64,000 nucleotides of DNA, from positions 6,807,143 to 6,871,142 of the forward strand of contig OY987227.1 of NCBI GenBank assembly GCA_963920705.1, given 5' to 3'. Shown piece after piece: positions 1 to 12,472 of this stretch. Every line of letters begins with the position of its first letter. Positions within the stretch are counted from its first letter, which is position 1. Source of the DNA: Odiellus spinosus (Eukaryota; Arthropoda; Arachnida; Opiliones; Phalangiidae). The position numbers were made by a program, and so were the translations under genes. The notes under the pieces are model-generated. The model did no database searches. It was given only the letters and a program-made list of their open reading frames with translations, and was not told the DNA's origin.

Positions 1-1259
1 TAACTTGACCAAATTAAATAACCCGAATTCAACAAAATTGGACTAAAGGTATATTAAAATTTGGTCCACTTAAGGTGCAACCCCTATCATATTCCTCCAA
101 GGAGAATGTTTTTCGGTATATATATATATATACACTGCTAGTATTCGTTACCGTCGTGAGAGAGAGAGATGATCTATTTTAATCTGGTCGGGGAAAAAGC
201 GCTTTCTAGGCGCGATTTACGCCAGCCTGGCGCGATTATTAGGAGCGCTCGAATTTTGCTATAGAACCAAAAATAAGCAGAGAGAGACGTCGCTATTAAA
301 GGGTTAAAATTGGCCTCCTCTGCACCAAAAGAGCGTCGCGTGGCCCGAAAAAGCGGGCATCCGTAACGACAAAAAGGACAGACTATTGATCGAGAGACCT
401 TAGCCTGAAAACAAAAGTCACCGGAGCCAACTAATCGCGACCGCTTTTATTCGCTAACTTAAGAAAACTATTTTAACCCGTGGCGAGTACAAGTTGGCCG
501 TTCTGACGACGACGACAATATAAGTACTACGAATTCATTAACCCTAATTCCAACAAGATGGTTGAACCAAGGAGGAATAAGGTAGAAGATTCGCCGACAG
601 CTTCAGCTTTTCGATAAATTGGCGGTACTCCAATAATTTCCGCATTCAAAGGAAATATCGAAGCCCTACATTGTTGATAGAGTCAGCGTTTTACCCCCCT
701 CTGACTTATTTAAATCAGCTATCGTCTTGTTCCGTGTAGAAAAGAAGATACCAACCAATCAGAATTTTACATTGGGAAAATATTGTGTTTTGCTAGATGG
801 CGACATAGTCTCCAAAGGGGCTTCCAAAAACATACTTTTGCTTGAATTAATATCCCTTTTTTTTAAGGGAAATGTGGCGTCACCTTTTGGCGGCTTGCCG
901 GTTGTATATATATATAAAGACGATTGGCTCCAATCCCCTTCTCTCTCAGAGCACGATTCAAAATAGTGGCCGACCAGTAATTTAGAAATTTAAAAATACT
1001 TATCGAAATCGCGATTAAAATTTAATCGTTATCCGAGCCTATAGTAGCCATCCATTTAAAGTGAAAAAAAAAAAAAAAAACCCCAAAATTAACCGAATTT
1101 ATCATTTTAACTGCTCACACTAGACTTTGAAACCGTTTAAAATAAACATAAATACCGATGGTTATTTTTTTAACAAATGATCTTTACAGCTAACCAAATA
1201 AAGTTACTATCTCACATAAATTCCTATCGTAAAAGTGGTTTTAAATAAAACTGAGGGGT
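1..1259. other. Intergenic, no gene seen
   Basis: AT-rich with a (TA)n run near 118-132 and an A run near 1064-1080. The 79-codon open frame at 727 has no recognisable similarity and no coding-like composition. Confidence 0.6.
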
Positions 1260-1515
1260 AATTACGGCATGTAATAGGAGTACACATTGACTTGTAATAC
1301 TATGTAATATCCAAGGGTCTACAGATTAAAATGAATCCAGACTATTGGTAATACGATGTTAATATCCTGTATGACTGTGTAATACTCTGTAATACCTTGC
1401 AAGATGGTGATTACATCGTATTACACAAGGTGTAATACCTTGAAATACCAGGTAGTACTGTGTAATATTTTGTTTGCCTGTAATATTTTTTATACGATGT
1501 AATACCGCGTAATCT
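1260..1515. repeat. Degenerate GTAATAC array
   Basis: TGTAATAC or TGTAATAT occurs more than ten times with irregular spacing, with one inverted stretch (GATTACATCGTATTACA). Confidence 0.7.
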
Positions 1516-3014
1516 TTAATTCGATGTACGTTGTTGTTACCCCCAAGACAAAACCGTAACTAGAAAATAAGGCGCGAGAGCCTAGACCTACCAGTTTTAT
1601 TTATTACGCTTACCTGAATATGAGATTTTGGAATTTGAACGACTTTCAGGAAAAAAACAGCAAAAAATCTAAGAAAAATTAACAAAACAGTTAAAAAAAA
1701 ACATTAAATGTTCTGGAAGCAGTAAAGTGAAAAAATTCTACGTCATCACTATATGATGGCGCGTGTTATTACGGGGCTTAAGCTTAGTTTCCAGAAGCCC
1801 TCGAAAAACTCGACATTACGAGCGCTAGTGGAAACTAAACTTAAATTAACTGTATATGAACCGGAGGACTCCGTAGATTATTTTGAAAAATACCACTTGT
1901 CAATGACGTCACACAGCCAAGGGGTAAGCAAATATAACGCGGAGGACGACAAGTTTGAACTCAATGACACATAATTTTGAAAATAAAATGTAGGGAAATA
2001 CAGTTACATTCTCGCGTGGCATTGTGGCACAGGGTCATACCATAGAAGTTCCTATTGGCTGACCCCAGAGAGAGGGTTTTAAAATCAGAAGAGATGGTCG
2101 TCTCTTTAACAAGTAGGTCCGGGGTGAACCCGAAGCAACTACACCACAACTCTCATCAACCACACTTAATATCGATAGAAACGAGAAAGGATAGAAGTTA
2201 CGTTACAAAAGTATTTTTCTTAAAATCACCATATAATGTGGTATATGGGTAGATAGGGGTGTTCCCACCGCATCTTCTACCCTTTCTTGATGGAAGTGAC
2301 ATGTCGTTCAAAAACCAATGCCACGGAAGGAATTGGCTATTTATAGGAACCAGCTGAACGAAGCGAAACTGTCTTCGTCGCGCAGAACGGGCTGGAGCAA
2401 AATCTAGTAAACCGATTTTGTTTGAAATTCGGTTTCTTGGGCCGCGTTCACGCTACAGACTTTGAAACCGCTTTGGAAAGGTCAAATCATAAAATCTTGG
2501 GGTCTACCGTGTAGATCTTTGATCAAGAAACAAAATATCTTGGAAAGTTGATTTGAACATTAGAAACGATTTCAAGTGTAAATGCATTTAGGCTTCCCTA
2601 CATCGTGGAGTTTCAATGAAACTTCTTTTTAAAATTAACAAGCAAATATTAAAAATCAATTTTAAACTTACTTAGAAAGTAGACTTAGGCAGGATTCACT
2701 GGGATATCTGTTTCGTTACCTTCGGGCAACGTTGCGAAGCAATCGGCGAAACGAAATATGATTACTTCGCGTTCTTTAATATTAATACGTCTCAAATTAG
2801 GCCCGATTGAGGTTTTCATACAAAAATATTACGGGCACACCTCACGCGGAACAACGTAGACAAGATTGCGCGAAATTAGTATCTAGAAAGGTAAAAGAAA
2901 GGCGTTCATTTCTTTGTGTATGGGAAATGATAACGTACTAGGAACTAAAAAGAGAATGCAACGCGACAAGCTTACTAAGGCCTTTGCCTAATCCAGCAGT
3001 ACAAAAAATAATAA
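1516..3014. other. Intergenic, no gene seen
   Basis: One single GCTACGTTCACACTAG-family end at 2441-2500 (GCCGCGTTCACGCTACAGAC). Short open frames only. Confidence 0.6.
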
Positions 3015-3171
3015 AATAGAAATAAATTTAAGTTTTGAAGATCTCCACGAAACCAACTTTATTTCTAGTTTAATATTGATTTGTAATTTTTTTAATGGTG
3101 GATTAGGTCTATTTAAACGATAAGAAATCGATAAAAAAATCACTCGTTATTAGGTTGCATTCTCTCTTTAA
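3015..3171. mobile_element. TTAA-target foldback element, right arm only
   Basis: AGATCTCCACGAAACCAAC, TTTCTAGTTTAATATTG, AATGGTGGATTAGG and GGTTGCATTCTCTCTTTAA in family order. Confidence 0.6.
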
Positions 3172-3774
3172 GTGTAGAGGTAGTTATCTCCGGAGGGGGA
3201 AAATAAAGCAAATACAAGACTATCCTATGCTACGTAGCGATTTTTTAGGATCGATAGAAATGTAATCTAGTTTTTAATACAGAAGCGCAGTGATCAAAAT
3301 TGCGTCACACTTAAATCGTATCAGAAATCAAGGAGCGATTTATATCCAACTGATCACTATGTTTCTCTTAAATTCAACCCCATTACCGGAAATCGAGTCT
3401 TGTATATTACGTCAAAACCTTTTCCGGCCAATGTACGGTTTCCAGTTGGGGGATTACTAGAGGACTACGATGTGTCCCCAATTTTGTTGGAAGGTTTAAA
3501 TAAACGAAGGCTAATCGTTTAAAATGGGGCGGAGGCATCGATTTCCTAGCATCATCCAAATGGAATCAGGGTAATAGCTGGGAATGCCTTGAATTATTTT
3601 TTAGAGGAAAAATAGGTGAAATAAGACGAAAATTATAGGAAAATGTAAGATAGATAATAGACACTCGAAAAACATATTCTCCAAATACTTACACATTTTA
3701 AAGGGAAGAGAAAACACTGCGGAGTGATAGGAAAAAACATTTTGGGTGTTGTCGGGGTTCAATTCTTGGCAATA

Positions 3775-3889
3775 TAGACTTTTGACTTTTCCCTGACTTT
3801 TTAAAATATCTTAAAATTCCCTAGTTTTTCCCCGACTTTTTGGTTCATTTTCAAATTCCCTGACTTTTCCCTGACCTGTGGCAACCCTG
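3775..3889. mobile_element. CCCTGACTTTTCC repeat fragment ending CCTGTGGCAACCCTG
   Basis: Contains TTTTCCCTGACTTTTTAAAA, TTCATTTTCAAATTCCCTGA and the terminal CCTGTGGCAACCCTG; left end not found. Confidence 0.55.
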
Positions 3890-4554
3890 GTTAACGAGTG
3901 TGGGTTTTGGTGTGTCAGGAGTACAGGTACGTATCTATTGTAAATTTGTAACTAATAGTCCCTAAGCTCACTGGCTTTACATTATTACATAACACTATAT
4001 CTAAGAAGACTAAACCCCGACCCCGAAATTATTTTGACCCCGTAGGAACACTACATAAAAAAGTTTTTATTGCGGGATCGGGTGGAAACTAAGTTTTTTG
4101 TAGTAAATAGAAGGTGAAATATAATTATATAGGAAAAAGTTAAAAAAGGATTTAATAGGAAGATTTCAAAACAAGATAGTTCATAGAGCTGAACGGTAGT
4201 TAGGTAACGTAACGACATGTTATCGGGGCCGATGTAAAGTAGGGACTTCGATTGTGGTGCCTCAAAACTAGTTTCGCGTAGCTAAAAATAGGAAATATAA
4301 CAAATCCGTCACCCTACTTGTGTTCGAGGAAAGATGGCGTTAAACCAAAGATTAGTACGTGACGCAAACAAAATTACCGCGACAGTAACAATATTTATAA
4401 TCGTCAGCTTGCAAATTTTGGAAAACAAAACTTCTTCATCTTTTAGATTAAATTTATTAACCACATGGTGATTAAATTATTTTCATTAAAACTAATTTAA
4501 ATTAAAATCCTTGACATTGTACGTCGTGAGTATGGTCCCGTATGGGCTATTATA

Positions 4555-4811
4555 AGCTACGTTCACACTAGGGCGCATCTCAATCGATTTCACACGGTAA
4601 AATCAAGCCAATACTTAAATCGATCGGAAATGTTCACGTATCATCTTCGAAAAACGATTTACTTTCGTTTCATTCGTAGGTTGTTGAAGCCGAATCGATT
4701 TTAAAATGGTTCCCGAAGCAGTTTAGAGAAACACGGTTCCCCGTTCACACGACTGTGGCGAAACGTTTTTATACTCTGTTTGAATCGACAATGCCTAGCG
4801 TGAACGTGGCT
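4555..4811. mobile_element. GCTACGTTCACACTAG-family MITE (long form)
   Basis: Ends AGCTACGTTCACACTAG and the inverted GCGTGAACGTGGCT, next to TA. The interior has the family text TGGTTCCCGAAGCAGTTT and GTTCACACGACT. Relatives: 31417-31708, 36749-37028, 48084-48350. Confidence 0.75.
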
Positions 4812-4828
4812 ATAGAATTAGTGGCGTT

Positions 4829-5003
4829 AGCCGCGTTCACATTAGAGACTTTAAATCGGTTTTTAACCATTTTCGAAAGGTCAAAATGGAAAAAAACGGG
4901 GTCAACTGCAGTGATTCCTTGTCAATAAATGCAATTATTTACATTGAAAGTCCAAAAATTGAATATCTGAAACGGTTTCAAAGTGTCTAGTGTGAACGTA
5001 GCT
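4829..5003. mobile_element. GCTACGTTCACACTAG-family MITE (short form)
   Basis: 175 bp: AGCCGCGTTCACATTAG to CTAGTGTGAACGTAGCT, flanked by TA. The interior has GACTTTAAATCGG and the inverted CCGATTTC-like text (ACGGTTTCAAAGTGTCTAG). Confidence 0.75.
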
Positions 5004-5437
5004 ATTCTGATACGTTGTTTTTGGCGTTTCTTCATTCGCTCGCGTCAACCCGTAGGCGTTGAAACGTTGAATAGTACGCCAAAACTATAAATATAATCTC
5101 GGTAAACCTGGGAGAAAAGCATAGGGGTGGTGTCAAGGTAATAGAAGGTAGTCTGTGGTTTCGGATAGCGTGAAGCGTCATTTAATTTGTAGTAAAAATG
5201 AATCACAGTTTTGTTTTTGTTTTCTTATATCGTTTTGTTTTGTTTTAATACCGGCGATATATTTTTTTAAATTGGTAATTTCTACAATTAGGTCTGGGCT
5301 TATCGTAGGTGCCGTCGAAATTGACCCTAAACTTTGATTTCGATAGAATTTTTATCGAGATTTAAATTTTTAATTACTAATCTAGGATGAAAGAAAAGTT
5401 AATTGTTTTATTTTAATTATTTTTCCTACCCCCTTAA

Positions 5438-5911
5438 TTAATATTCATTTAATTTAGTCAATTTGTAAGGAGAAATTAGATCAGAATCGGACGAGGCATG
5501 GATGAAATTTACGCGAGCGCCATAGGGTGAACGATTTTCGTATTTAATTATCGGGTTGTTTTTCGTTGCAAATTCTACAACGATTTCATTCGCTACCGAA
5601 ATGTAATCGGAGCCGATTTCTTTGTCGTCCGCTCGTGTTGCCTCCAGTTTTCTTACAACGCTGCCGATACTCAAATCGCCAGGAATAGTTAGAAGCATCA
5701 CGTGTTCACGCATTATCTTTATAAATCGATTTATTGTAGTTTCCTCCATCGGTTAAGGTTTTTGAAACAATCGGTATGAAACTAGTTCTCGAAGCAGTTT
5801 CGAGAATAGAATCAAATCGATTCGAGAAAAGACTCTTTCCCGATCACACGACACTAGCGAAACGTTTTAAAACGGTTTAAATCGATTCCAAGGCCTAGTA
5901 TGAACGCGACT
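5438..5911 (-). mobile_element. Longer member of the GCTACGTTCACACTAG family retaining an ORF
   Basis: From the right end (GCCTAGTATGAACGCGACT, ending 5911) inward it follows the long-form MITE, including its GTTTCGAGAA, CGAAACGTTTT and AATCGATTTATAAAG text. It then continues on the minus strand as an open frame of 103 codons (5749-5438). The first thirty codons (METT start, NRFIKIMREH, TIPGDL) are the stretch found in the short MITEs; the rest is absent from them. It could be a piece of the parent element's gene. I do not recognise the protein. The left end was not found. Confidence 0.5.
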
Positions 5912-5983
5912 ATTGACGGTGAGAATGATAGTACCATTATACGGAAATCTGGGTCTTTCCACCCATTATCGGCCCGTGTCTCG

Positions 5984-5993
5984 TAGATGGCGC
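5984..5993 (+). promoter_or_regulatory. CTCF-like motif
   Basis: TAGATGGCGC in CTCGTAGATGGCGCCACCC; motif match only. Confidence 0.25.
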
Positions 5994-6558
5994 CACCCGT
6001 CTCTAGAAGTCACTTTTCCCCAAAGAGGCAGCGTTGTACGATCTCTGGTTGCCTCGCTATTAACCTCAACATCTCAGGTTTTTGACAACGAACGACTACA
6101 CGGGGCTGGGCGGAGCGGGGCGGCGATAGTTTTTTCGGTCGCGAATATTTGTTGGGTTAAAAGTTCACTAAACCATCATATAAAAGGTGACAAGCGACTG
6201 AATGACTATCGCCCAAATCTCTTAAAATGCGTATGGTATGGTCTATACAGTACCTACACCAAATTCCATCCAAAAATATACAGCCGTTTTTCCGCAAAGA
6301 GGATTTGAAATTCCAGATATTACCCTGAGACATTTGAATTTCCAGAAAAGGGGAGTGGCCAATTTTCGCGCGATTTATAGTTCCCGCCAGAATTGTAGTT
6401 CTATCTATCGAGAAAAGCGCGCTAATTTCCACGCGCGCGAATCTCCATTACATTCATTTTACGAAAGAGCGCGAAAAATCGATAATTAAATCGCTCGGAA
6501 TCGTTTTATGCGCCGTCTGTAGTCGTATCAACTTCATAAATCGATTTATTGATCTTAC

Positions 6559-6795
6559 CATAGAGACTTTTAATATAGGGAGTAGAAACTCCTGCCTTTG
6601 GCAAGGCAAAACGAGATGTAGCTCCCCAAGCAACCTTTGCCAATGCTAATAACTGGACGGGCCAACTTCCGGTCACATGACATCACCCCGCGTTAGAGGA
6701 AAGCTATACCGGTAATCGACCCGCCTTTTTACAACGGTTGTTTTGAGCTACATCTTCGCCTCAACTTTCCACTCCCTATGTTAAAAGTCTCTATG
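6559..6795. mobile_element. CATAGAGACTTTTAA-ended MITE with 7-bp target duplication
   Basis: 237 bp. Inverted ends CATAGAGACTTTTAATATAG and CTATGTTAAAAGTCTCTATG, flanked by perfect ATCTTAC at 6552-6558 and 6796-6802. A second inner match is GTAGCTC/GAGCTAC. It interrupts the text CGATTTATTGATCTTAC, which is part of the GCTACGTTCACACTAG family or its relatives. Confidence 0.8.
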
Positions 6796-7076
6796 ATCTT
6801 ACGGGAAACTCTTAAATAGTTCAAATTCGACCAAATAGACAAAATGAAATAACCCAAACTCGTCAAAAGTGAACCAAAATAATTTTAAACTTTGGTTCAC
6901 TTCAGGTTGAATTCGGGTTATTTCATTTGGTCAAATTCTGTTGGTATTTTCCAATTTGAACCATTTTTGACCAATTTAAATTTTTCTTCAATGGTCAAGC
7001 TTATTTCTTTCTTTATCATATGGGAGCATAATTTAATTAAATGTAAAACTGACGTCACATTACGTCATCACAGTCT

Positions 7077-7111
<35 letters not shown>

Positions 7112-7793
7112 TGATTAAATTAGCGAGTTTGGCGCCAGATCAATTTGCGTGCCTACGTTTAAACGAAAACCTCATTGAATCGCGAGTCTAAAAAAACAAA
7201 ACGAAAGTCCGTCCTCGACCGGTGGAATAATTTAGCGAGAGTAATTAAGGTCGAGTTTATGCCAACCTAAATCTCCCAGTCCGTTTACGCTAGACCTTGG
7301 AACCATTTCGTGGGTCAACCTGGAAACCGATTTTCTTCTTTAAAAATCGATTTCACGAAACCACTTATACCACGTTCACACTACTGGAATCCGTTCAAAA
7401 CAACGCGAATTATTCAGTTTTCAGGCAAAAAACCTCTTATCAGTTGACCTTAAAATTTGGCAAAAGCTACGTTCACACTAGAGCCATTGATACCGTTTTT
7501 AATTTGTTTTGAATCCGTTCAAATTAATTTTTTGAGCTAATAATTAAGTGGTTTCAGCTTTATCTAAGTATGGGGCGAGCTTAATTTAATGCCACGGCCA
7601 ATTTGTACCTAAATATTTATAGTTAGAATGCAGGGTTTTAAGAAGAAAATTTAGTTTGGTTACAAATAAAATCTAGACGAGTCTGAGAAAACATTTTTCG
7701 CGTAGGCACCTGCCTTTGACAGTGGTGGCGGAAATAAGCACGAACGCTATAGTGACTCAAAACTACTTTCGCGTAACTAAAAATGGTTTCAAA

Positions 7794-7969
7794 AGCTACG
7801 TTCACACTTGACACAACTTTGAAACCATTTCAAATCGTTTTGAATCTTTAAATAAACTTTTCAGGCTGATAATTACGCTTTTTAGACAAACAATTTCTAC
7901 AGTTGGCCATGCAATTTTGTTATTTGACCTTTCCAAAACGATTTAATGGTATGTAGTGTGAACGCAACT
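7794..7969. mobile_element. GCTACGTTCACACTAG-family MITE (short form)
   Basis: AGCTACGTTCACACTTGACA to GTAGTGTGAACGCAACT, with CTTTGAAACCATTTCAAA at the left and TTTCCAAAACGATTT near the right. A single diverged end of the same family lies at 2441-2500, and a composite at about 7277-7480. Confidence 0.7.
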
Positions 7970-8858
7970 AATGTCTCTAGGGTTAAGGGGCAAGAGATTA
8001 AATGGATTCCATACGATTTCATGGTTTAATGTTTCAAATTGAGTTTGGACCCCGTTTCTCGCCGATAGGAGGAGCTAGCTAAGAAGTGCGGAAACGTAAA
8101 CTCCGTATTATACGTTTCGTTCACCCTAGACTTCTCGAGCGTCGTTAGATACAGTCAGGGTTCATCCTGGCGCGGCGGAGATACGAATGATGACGTCTCC
8201 GTCACCAAACAATAATATAAGCGAGAATAGATCAATATTCACTGAGGCGAGTCTCAATAGAGACAGAGATATGACAAAAACTGACAATACTAAGCGTGGC
8301 CACAAACAAAACCTTTTACAAAGTAGCCGAGGCTTAGCGAATTAGTGTTAAGAAACGAAGCCACGCGCCAAGGTATTGGTAAATGAACGTATTTAATTTC
8401 GAAAATAGGCCTTTGCTAAAACATCTAATTCATATTAAGAAGTACTCTGAATTATTTATTTGGCGACATACCGCGGTAAATTACCAGGGTACAATTTGCT
8501 CTGGTAAAATTACCAAAACAAATTTCAATTTAAAACTTAATGGATTAAAAAGTCTTTGTTAGTTCCGTTAGGCGAAGCTTACGATGGTTAGTTTTTGTCG
8601 TTAATCTCTCGCCATCCCTACGGAGATTAATGGTCCTAGATTCAATCTTAAACACGATTTGCCGACTTAAAAATGTGATATAAAAACCAATTTGCGATTA
8701 CATTCGTACGTTATTTATAAAAACTTAAAAATTGAAACGGCAGTGATTAAAAAAATTCTGTTTTAAAAAATAGGAATAAATACGTTGACGCTAGACACTT
8801 TGAAATCATTTCCGTACCGTTTTTAATTTAATGAGCTAATAATGGCATTTTTCATTTT

Positions 8859-8977
8859 AGCTACGTTCGCACTAGACACGCTCGATCTTTCGAGTTTAAT
8901 TTCATTGACCCCCACAATATTTTTCAATTTAACCTTTCTAAAACGTTTTTTTTAAAGTGTCTAGTGCGAACGCGGCT
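8859..8977. mobile_element. GCTACGTTCACACTAG-family MITE (short, 119 bp)
   Basis: AGCTACGTTCGCACTAGACA to GTCTAGTGCGAACGCGGCT; left neighbour TTTTA and right neighbour TATT keep TA on both sides. Confidence 0.7.
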
Positions 8978-10178
8978 ATTCAGTTCGAAACGATTTTAAA
9001 GAGTCTAGCGCGAACGAGGCATAATTTAAAAATGGCGTAGAATTTTTAAATTTGAGGAGCGATTAATATTTCGTTATAGCTATCGAGACGGGTGTAAAAA
9101 GGCGATCATAGCTAAATTTTGGAATTGTTTTTGGGCGCTCAGTAATATAATTATGGCGAAAAGCGAGAGTATTCCTATCGGGTGTGGGCCAAAAATGAAA
9201 GAGGACGTTGCGATAAGAGAAAACAATTCGAGACCTTTAACGTTTAATTTGCAATAAGCCTTTTCCGCTTTCCGTTGACGAAAAAATTTGATTTCACCTG
9301 ACGGAAAAAAAATACCTTCCTAAGCTATTACAAAACATTTCTTTGGCGCAAACCCAAAATTTCCTTACGCCAGAAACTAGTTTTTGACAAGAAAAAGGCT
9401 TAATGAAAATTAGAAATTAAAACTAGTCATCTTAATAATTTTCCTCCAAAAATATAAAGATTTTGGCGAAAAATATATTCGCCACGAAAATGGTTCAGAA
9501 AATATTAACCAATATAAGTGACATACCGAACATCGTGACGTCACGATTGAATCTTTTCGAAATCCAAAATAGATTCTCGAGTTTTGAGCGGCGCGGACGA
9601 AGCTATCGCGGAGGTTTTTAAAGAGAAGTTAGGAGAAAACCTCGCTTCGAACCAATTGGTCTCCGACGAGCGCGTTATTCCATCGTGACGTCAGGAGGAA
9701 TCGGGTACGTTTCTCCCGTCACGACGTCATCTTTCGAGAACTGGGCGTTGTTACTTCGCTAGACCGTGTCAAAATTGGAGGGAGCGTCAGGCGTGATCTG
9801 AAAATTTAAAGTCGCGGAAACCGTATCCGCGGAGGTTATCCTTTTGGGAGCGACCAACATTAGCGCGATTATCCGACACAAAACTTATCTGAAGATATCC
9901 GACACAAAAAAAGGTATCCGTAGATATCCGAAGCGTTATCACTGGGTCGATGATCCAAAGTCGATATCACTGGGTCGATATCCGAAATCGCGGCGCGCTC
10001 GAAGGCGTCCAATTAGGAAAAGGAACTAATAATCTTTGATTGGGGGAGCGCGCGGCCCGTGACGTACTTCAGTCGCGAATAATATTAATAATAATAATAA
10101 TAGTATCATAGTCACGGTAAATGTTGTTCGAGTTGGGTGGATCGGGGGGGTTGGGGTTGGCCTAAGACACCACGTCTA
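8978..10178 (-). other. 3' flank of DYRK2, probable 3' UTR plus intergenic DNA
   Basis: GC content rises between 9.5 and 10.05 kb. GATATCC and its relatives recur at 9880-9990 (TATCCGACACAAAA, CACTGGGTCGATATCC). No clear AATAAA on the minus strand close to the stop was found, so the transcript end is unknown. Confidence 0.5.
9536..9730. promoter_or_regulatory. Cluster of three CRE-like sites
   Basis: TGACGTCA at 9536-9543 inside the perfect palindrome ATCGTGACGTCACGAT, TGACGTCA at 9686-9693, and CGACGTCA at 9723-9730. They lie 450-640 bp beyond the DYRK2 stop in a locally GC-rich region. TGACGTCA is the CREB/ATF site; function here is inferred. Confidence 0.35.
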
Positions 10179-10440
10179 TCACGTAACGGAATTTCCGATT
10201 TGGGGTAGTTTGGTACGCGAACCGAGGGTGGCCGAACAATCGTCGCCGATGGTCGTAACGACGGTGCGCGATTTGGCGCCACTAATAGTGTTCATGCGCA
10301 CGATTAGATTCCCGCCAGCGCCCAAACTGTTGCTCAAACTGCCCCCTGTGGTCACGGTGGCCCCACCGTTCCCGCACGGACTGTTCGAGTAGGCCGTCGT
10401 GCTGGCGCTCTGAGGCGGACGAGGTAACCTGCGACGCAAC
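10179..10440 (-). CDS. DYRK2: DYRK2 coding exon 3 (C-terminal tail, residues 518-604)
   Basis: Begins after TACGTATAG; one base completes Trp518, followed by LRRRLPRPP, which matches the DYRK2 sequence just after the kinase domain. The tail is rich in Ser, Thr, Gly and Asn and ends in [13 protein letters not shown] with a TGA stop at 10179-10181. The tail is shorter in conserved content than the kinase domain; only its first ten residues support identity directly. Confidence 0.88.
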
Positions 10441-12435
10441 CTATACGTACCAAAGAACGACAAGAACAAGGTTAGGGAGGCGGACAACCGCTTCGCCATC
10501 GCTCTAAAGCTACGTCTACAAACGAGCGAGAAAACGGGTGAAGCCCAAAGTTAATAGGCCCAAAACTCTCGACAACGGACTCGGCAGGACAGTTTTGGTT
10601 TCAACTCGATCGTGGACCATGTCACGATTATTTAGAATTTGTAGTGGCGAAAAGTTTCGAATCGATTCCAAACTTCCTAGTACGAACGGGCCTTTCATAT
10701 AGCGACATCATACTTTAGCTATTATTGGTTAAATATAGTTAGATAAAGATCACGAAATGTGATAATTTTCCAAATTAAGCTTCGGTTTCTCGCTCACTTA
10801 TAAACGTATTAGCTTAAGGGTCGGTTAAGGGTTGGTTATGGGTCGGTCTAGGCGTAGAAGCGCGCTTGTTTACCAGTAGTGTCTGAGGGCGGCCGCGGGC
10901 GTGATCCTTAAGGCGGGGTCCCACTCTAGGCATTGCTTGAGGAAGTCGATGAAGGCCAAATCGTCGCACCCTTTCAAGGCCTCCAACCAGTCTTTGCTAC
11001 CCGGTGGTCCGCGAACTTTGCCGCGTCGCGAGCGGCCTCCGTGGAAGCGGACGTTTCCGTTGGGCAAGATAGTGGTGGAACAGTAACGCGGGTATCCTTT
11101 GGAATTAAAGAAGTTGCGCGATCTCTTGGAGAGTTCCAGCAACTTCGGGGGCGGCAGGCCGATCAGTTCCACGATGCAGGCCATTTGGTCGCCCTCGTCT
11201 TCGCCCGGCAGCAACGGGTAACCGGTCACCAGTTCCGCCAGGATGCAACCCAGACTCCACATGTCGATGGGCATGCCGTATTTGGCGCCCAGAATCACTT
11301 CCGGTGCCCGGTAGAAACGAGACTAAGAGGACACGCGAAAAATATAAAAAAATGATAGCGTTACAAAAAAAGGGGGCTTGGATAGTCATTGACATTCTTT
11401 TCCACCTAGTTGGCCCCAATAGTCTAAAAGATAAGAGGTTTTTTCCTTAAATCATGCACTTTTTGATTAAAGCATGCAAATTTTTGGAAACATACTTTGA
11501 AGTATGTAAAATACTTTGAAGTATGTAAAATCAAAAAAAGAACAGAGGCATTCCCTATCCATGCTTGTAACACTTGGTATAGGGGGCGAAATGGTATGGT
11601 TCAAATGTGACTTGGGCGAAATGGGAATTGGGTTATATGGGATTGGGCTAAAGGAATTGGGCCAGTATGGATTGGGATAGTTTGGATTGGGCCAATTGAG
11701 ATTGGGCGAAATGGAATTGAGCCATCTTTTTTTGGGCGAATCGGGGTTCAACCTTGCATTTTTTCCTGGTTGGGACGAATTGAAGTTTTATAATACTAAC
11801 TACTGATGGCCAGGTCCCAGTTTTACAATACCGTACCCATAACTTACTAGCTCTGATATATTAAAAGTTTCTTAACCTATACACCTGTAGATTTAACACC
11901 AATTAGCCATGAAGAGTTATACCCTTTTCAGACGAGGCGTAACTATCCGGTTTAATCAGATTTAACAGAGGCTTAATCACAATTAACCGAAGTTTTTTGA
12001 ACTGAGAAGGCTACTTAAACCTCGGTTAAATCTGATCAAACCACGGCTAATTAGGCCTCGTCTGAAGAGGGTATAAGAGTAAGTTTTAATTATTATTTTA
12101 ATGATAGTTTTATAATTTATGTAAGAAGAATATGGCTGCTCTTATTAAGTTCGTTAAACAATATTATATGTATCTGTAGAGGACGAAAATATTAAATTTA
12201 ACCTCGAAGGGAAATATATATATAAACATTGTATGAATACACTGCGAATCTACGAGTATTTGGCTGGTAGTTACCTTTATAGACCGACCCCCGTCTCTTC
12301 TCTATAACGCAAACCCGCGAGTGGCGCGCGCAACTGGCTGCCTTTCCCAAGGGTTGTTCATAAAGGTAAGTTTACACTTCATCAACTTTAACAACTTGTC
12401 ACAACTGTCACAGCAGCGACAGAGAATGCCTCTAA

Positions 12436-12472
<37 letters not shown>

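Noticed and set aside
1753-1974. 73-codon plus-strand frame
   Set aside because: No family resemblance, AT-rich composition like its surroundings.
6892-7191. 99-codon frame with poly-Phe
   Set aside because: Depends on a 30-base T run.
10933-11355. 140-codon plus-strand open frame opposite DYRK2 exon 2
   Set aside because: Antisense shadow; it also crosses the splice acceptor.
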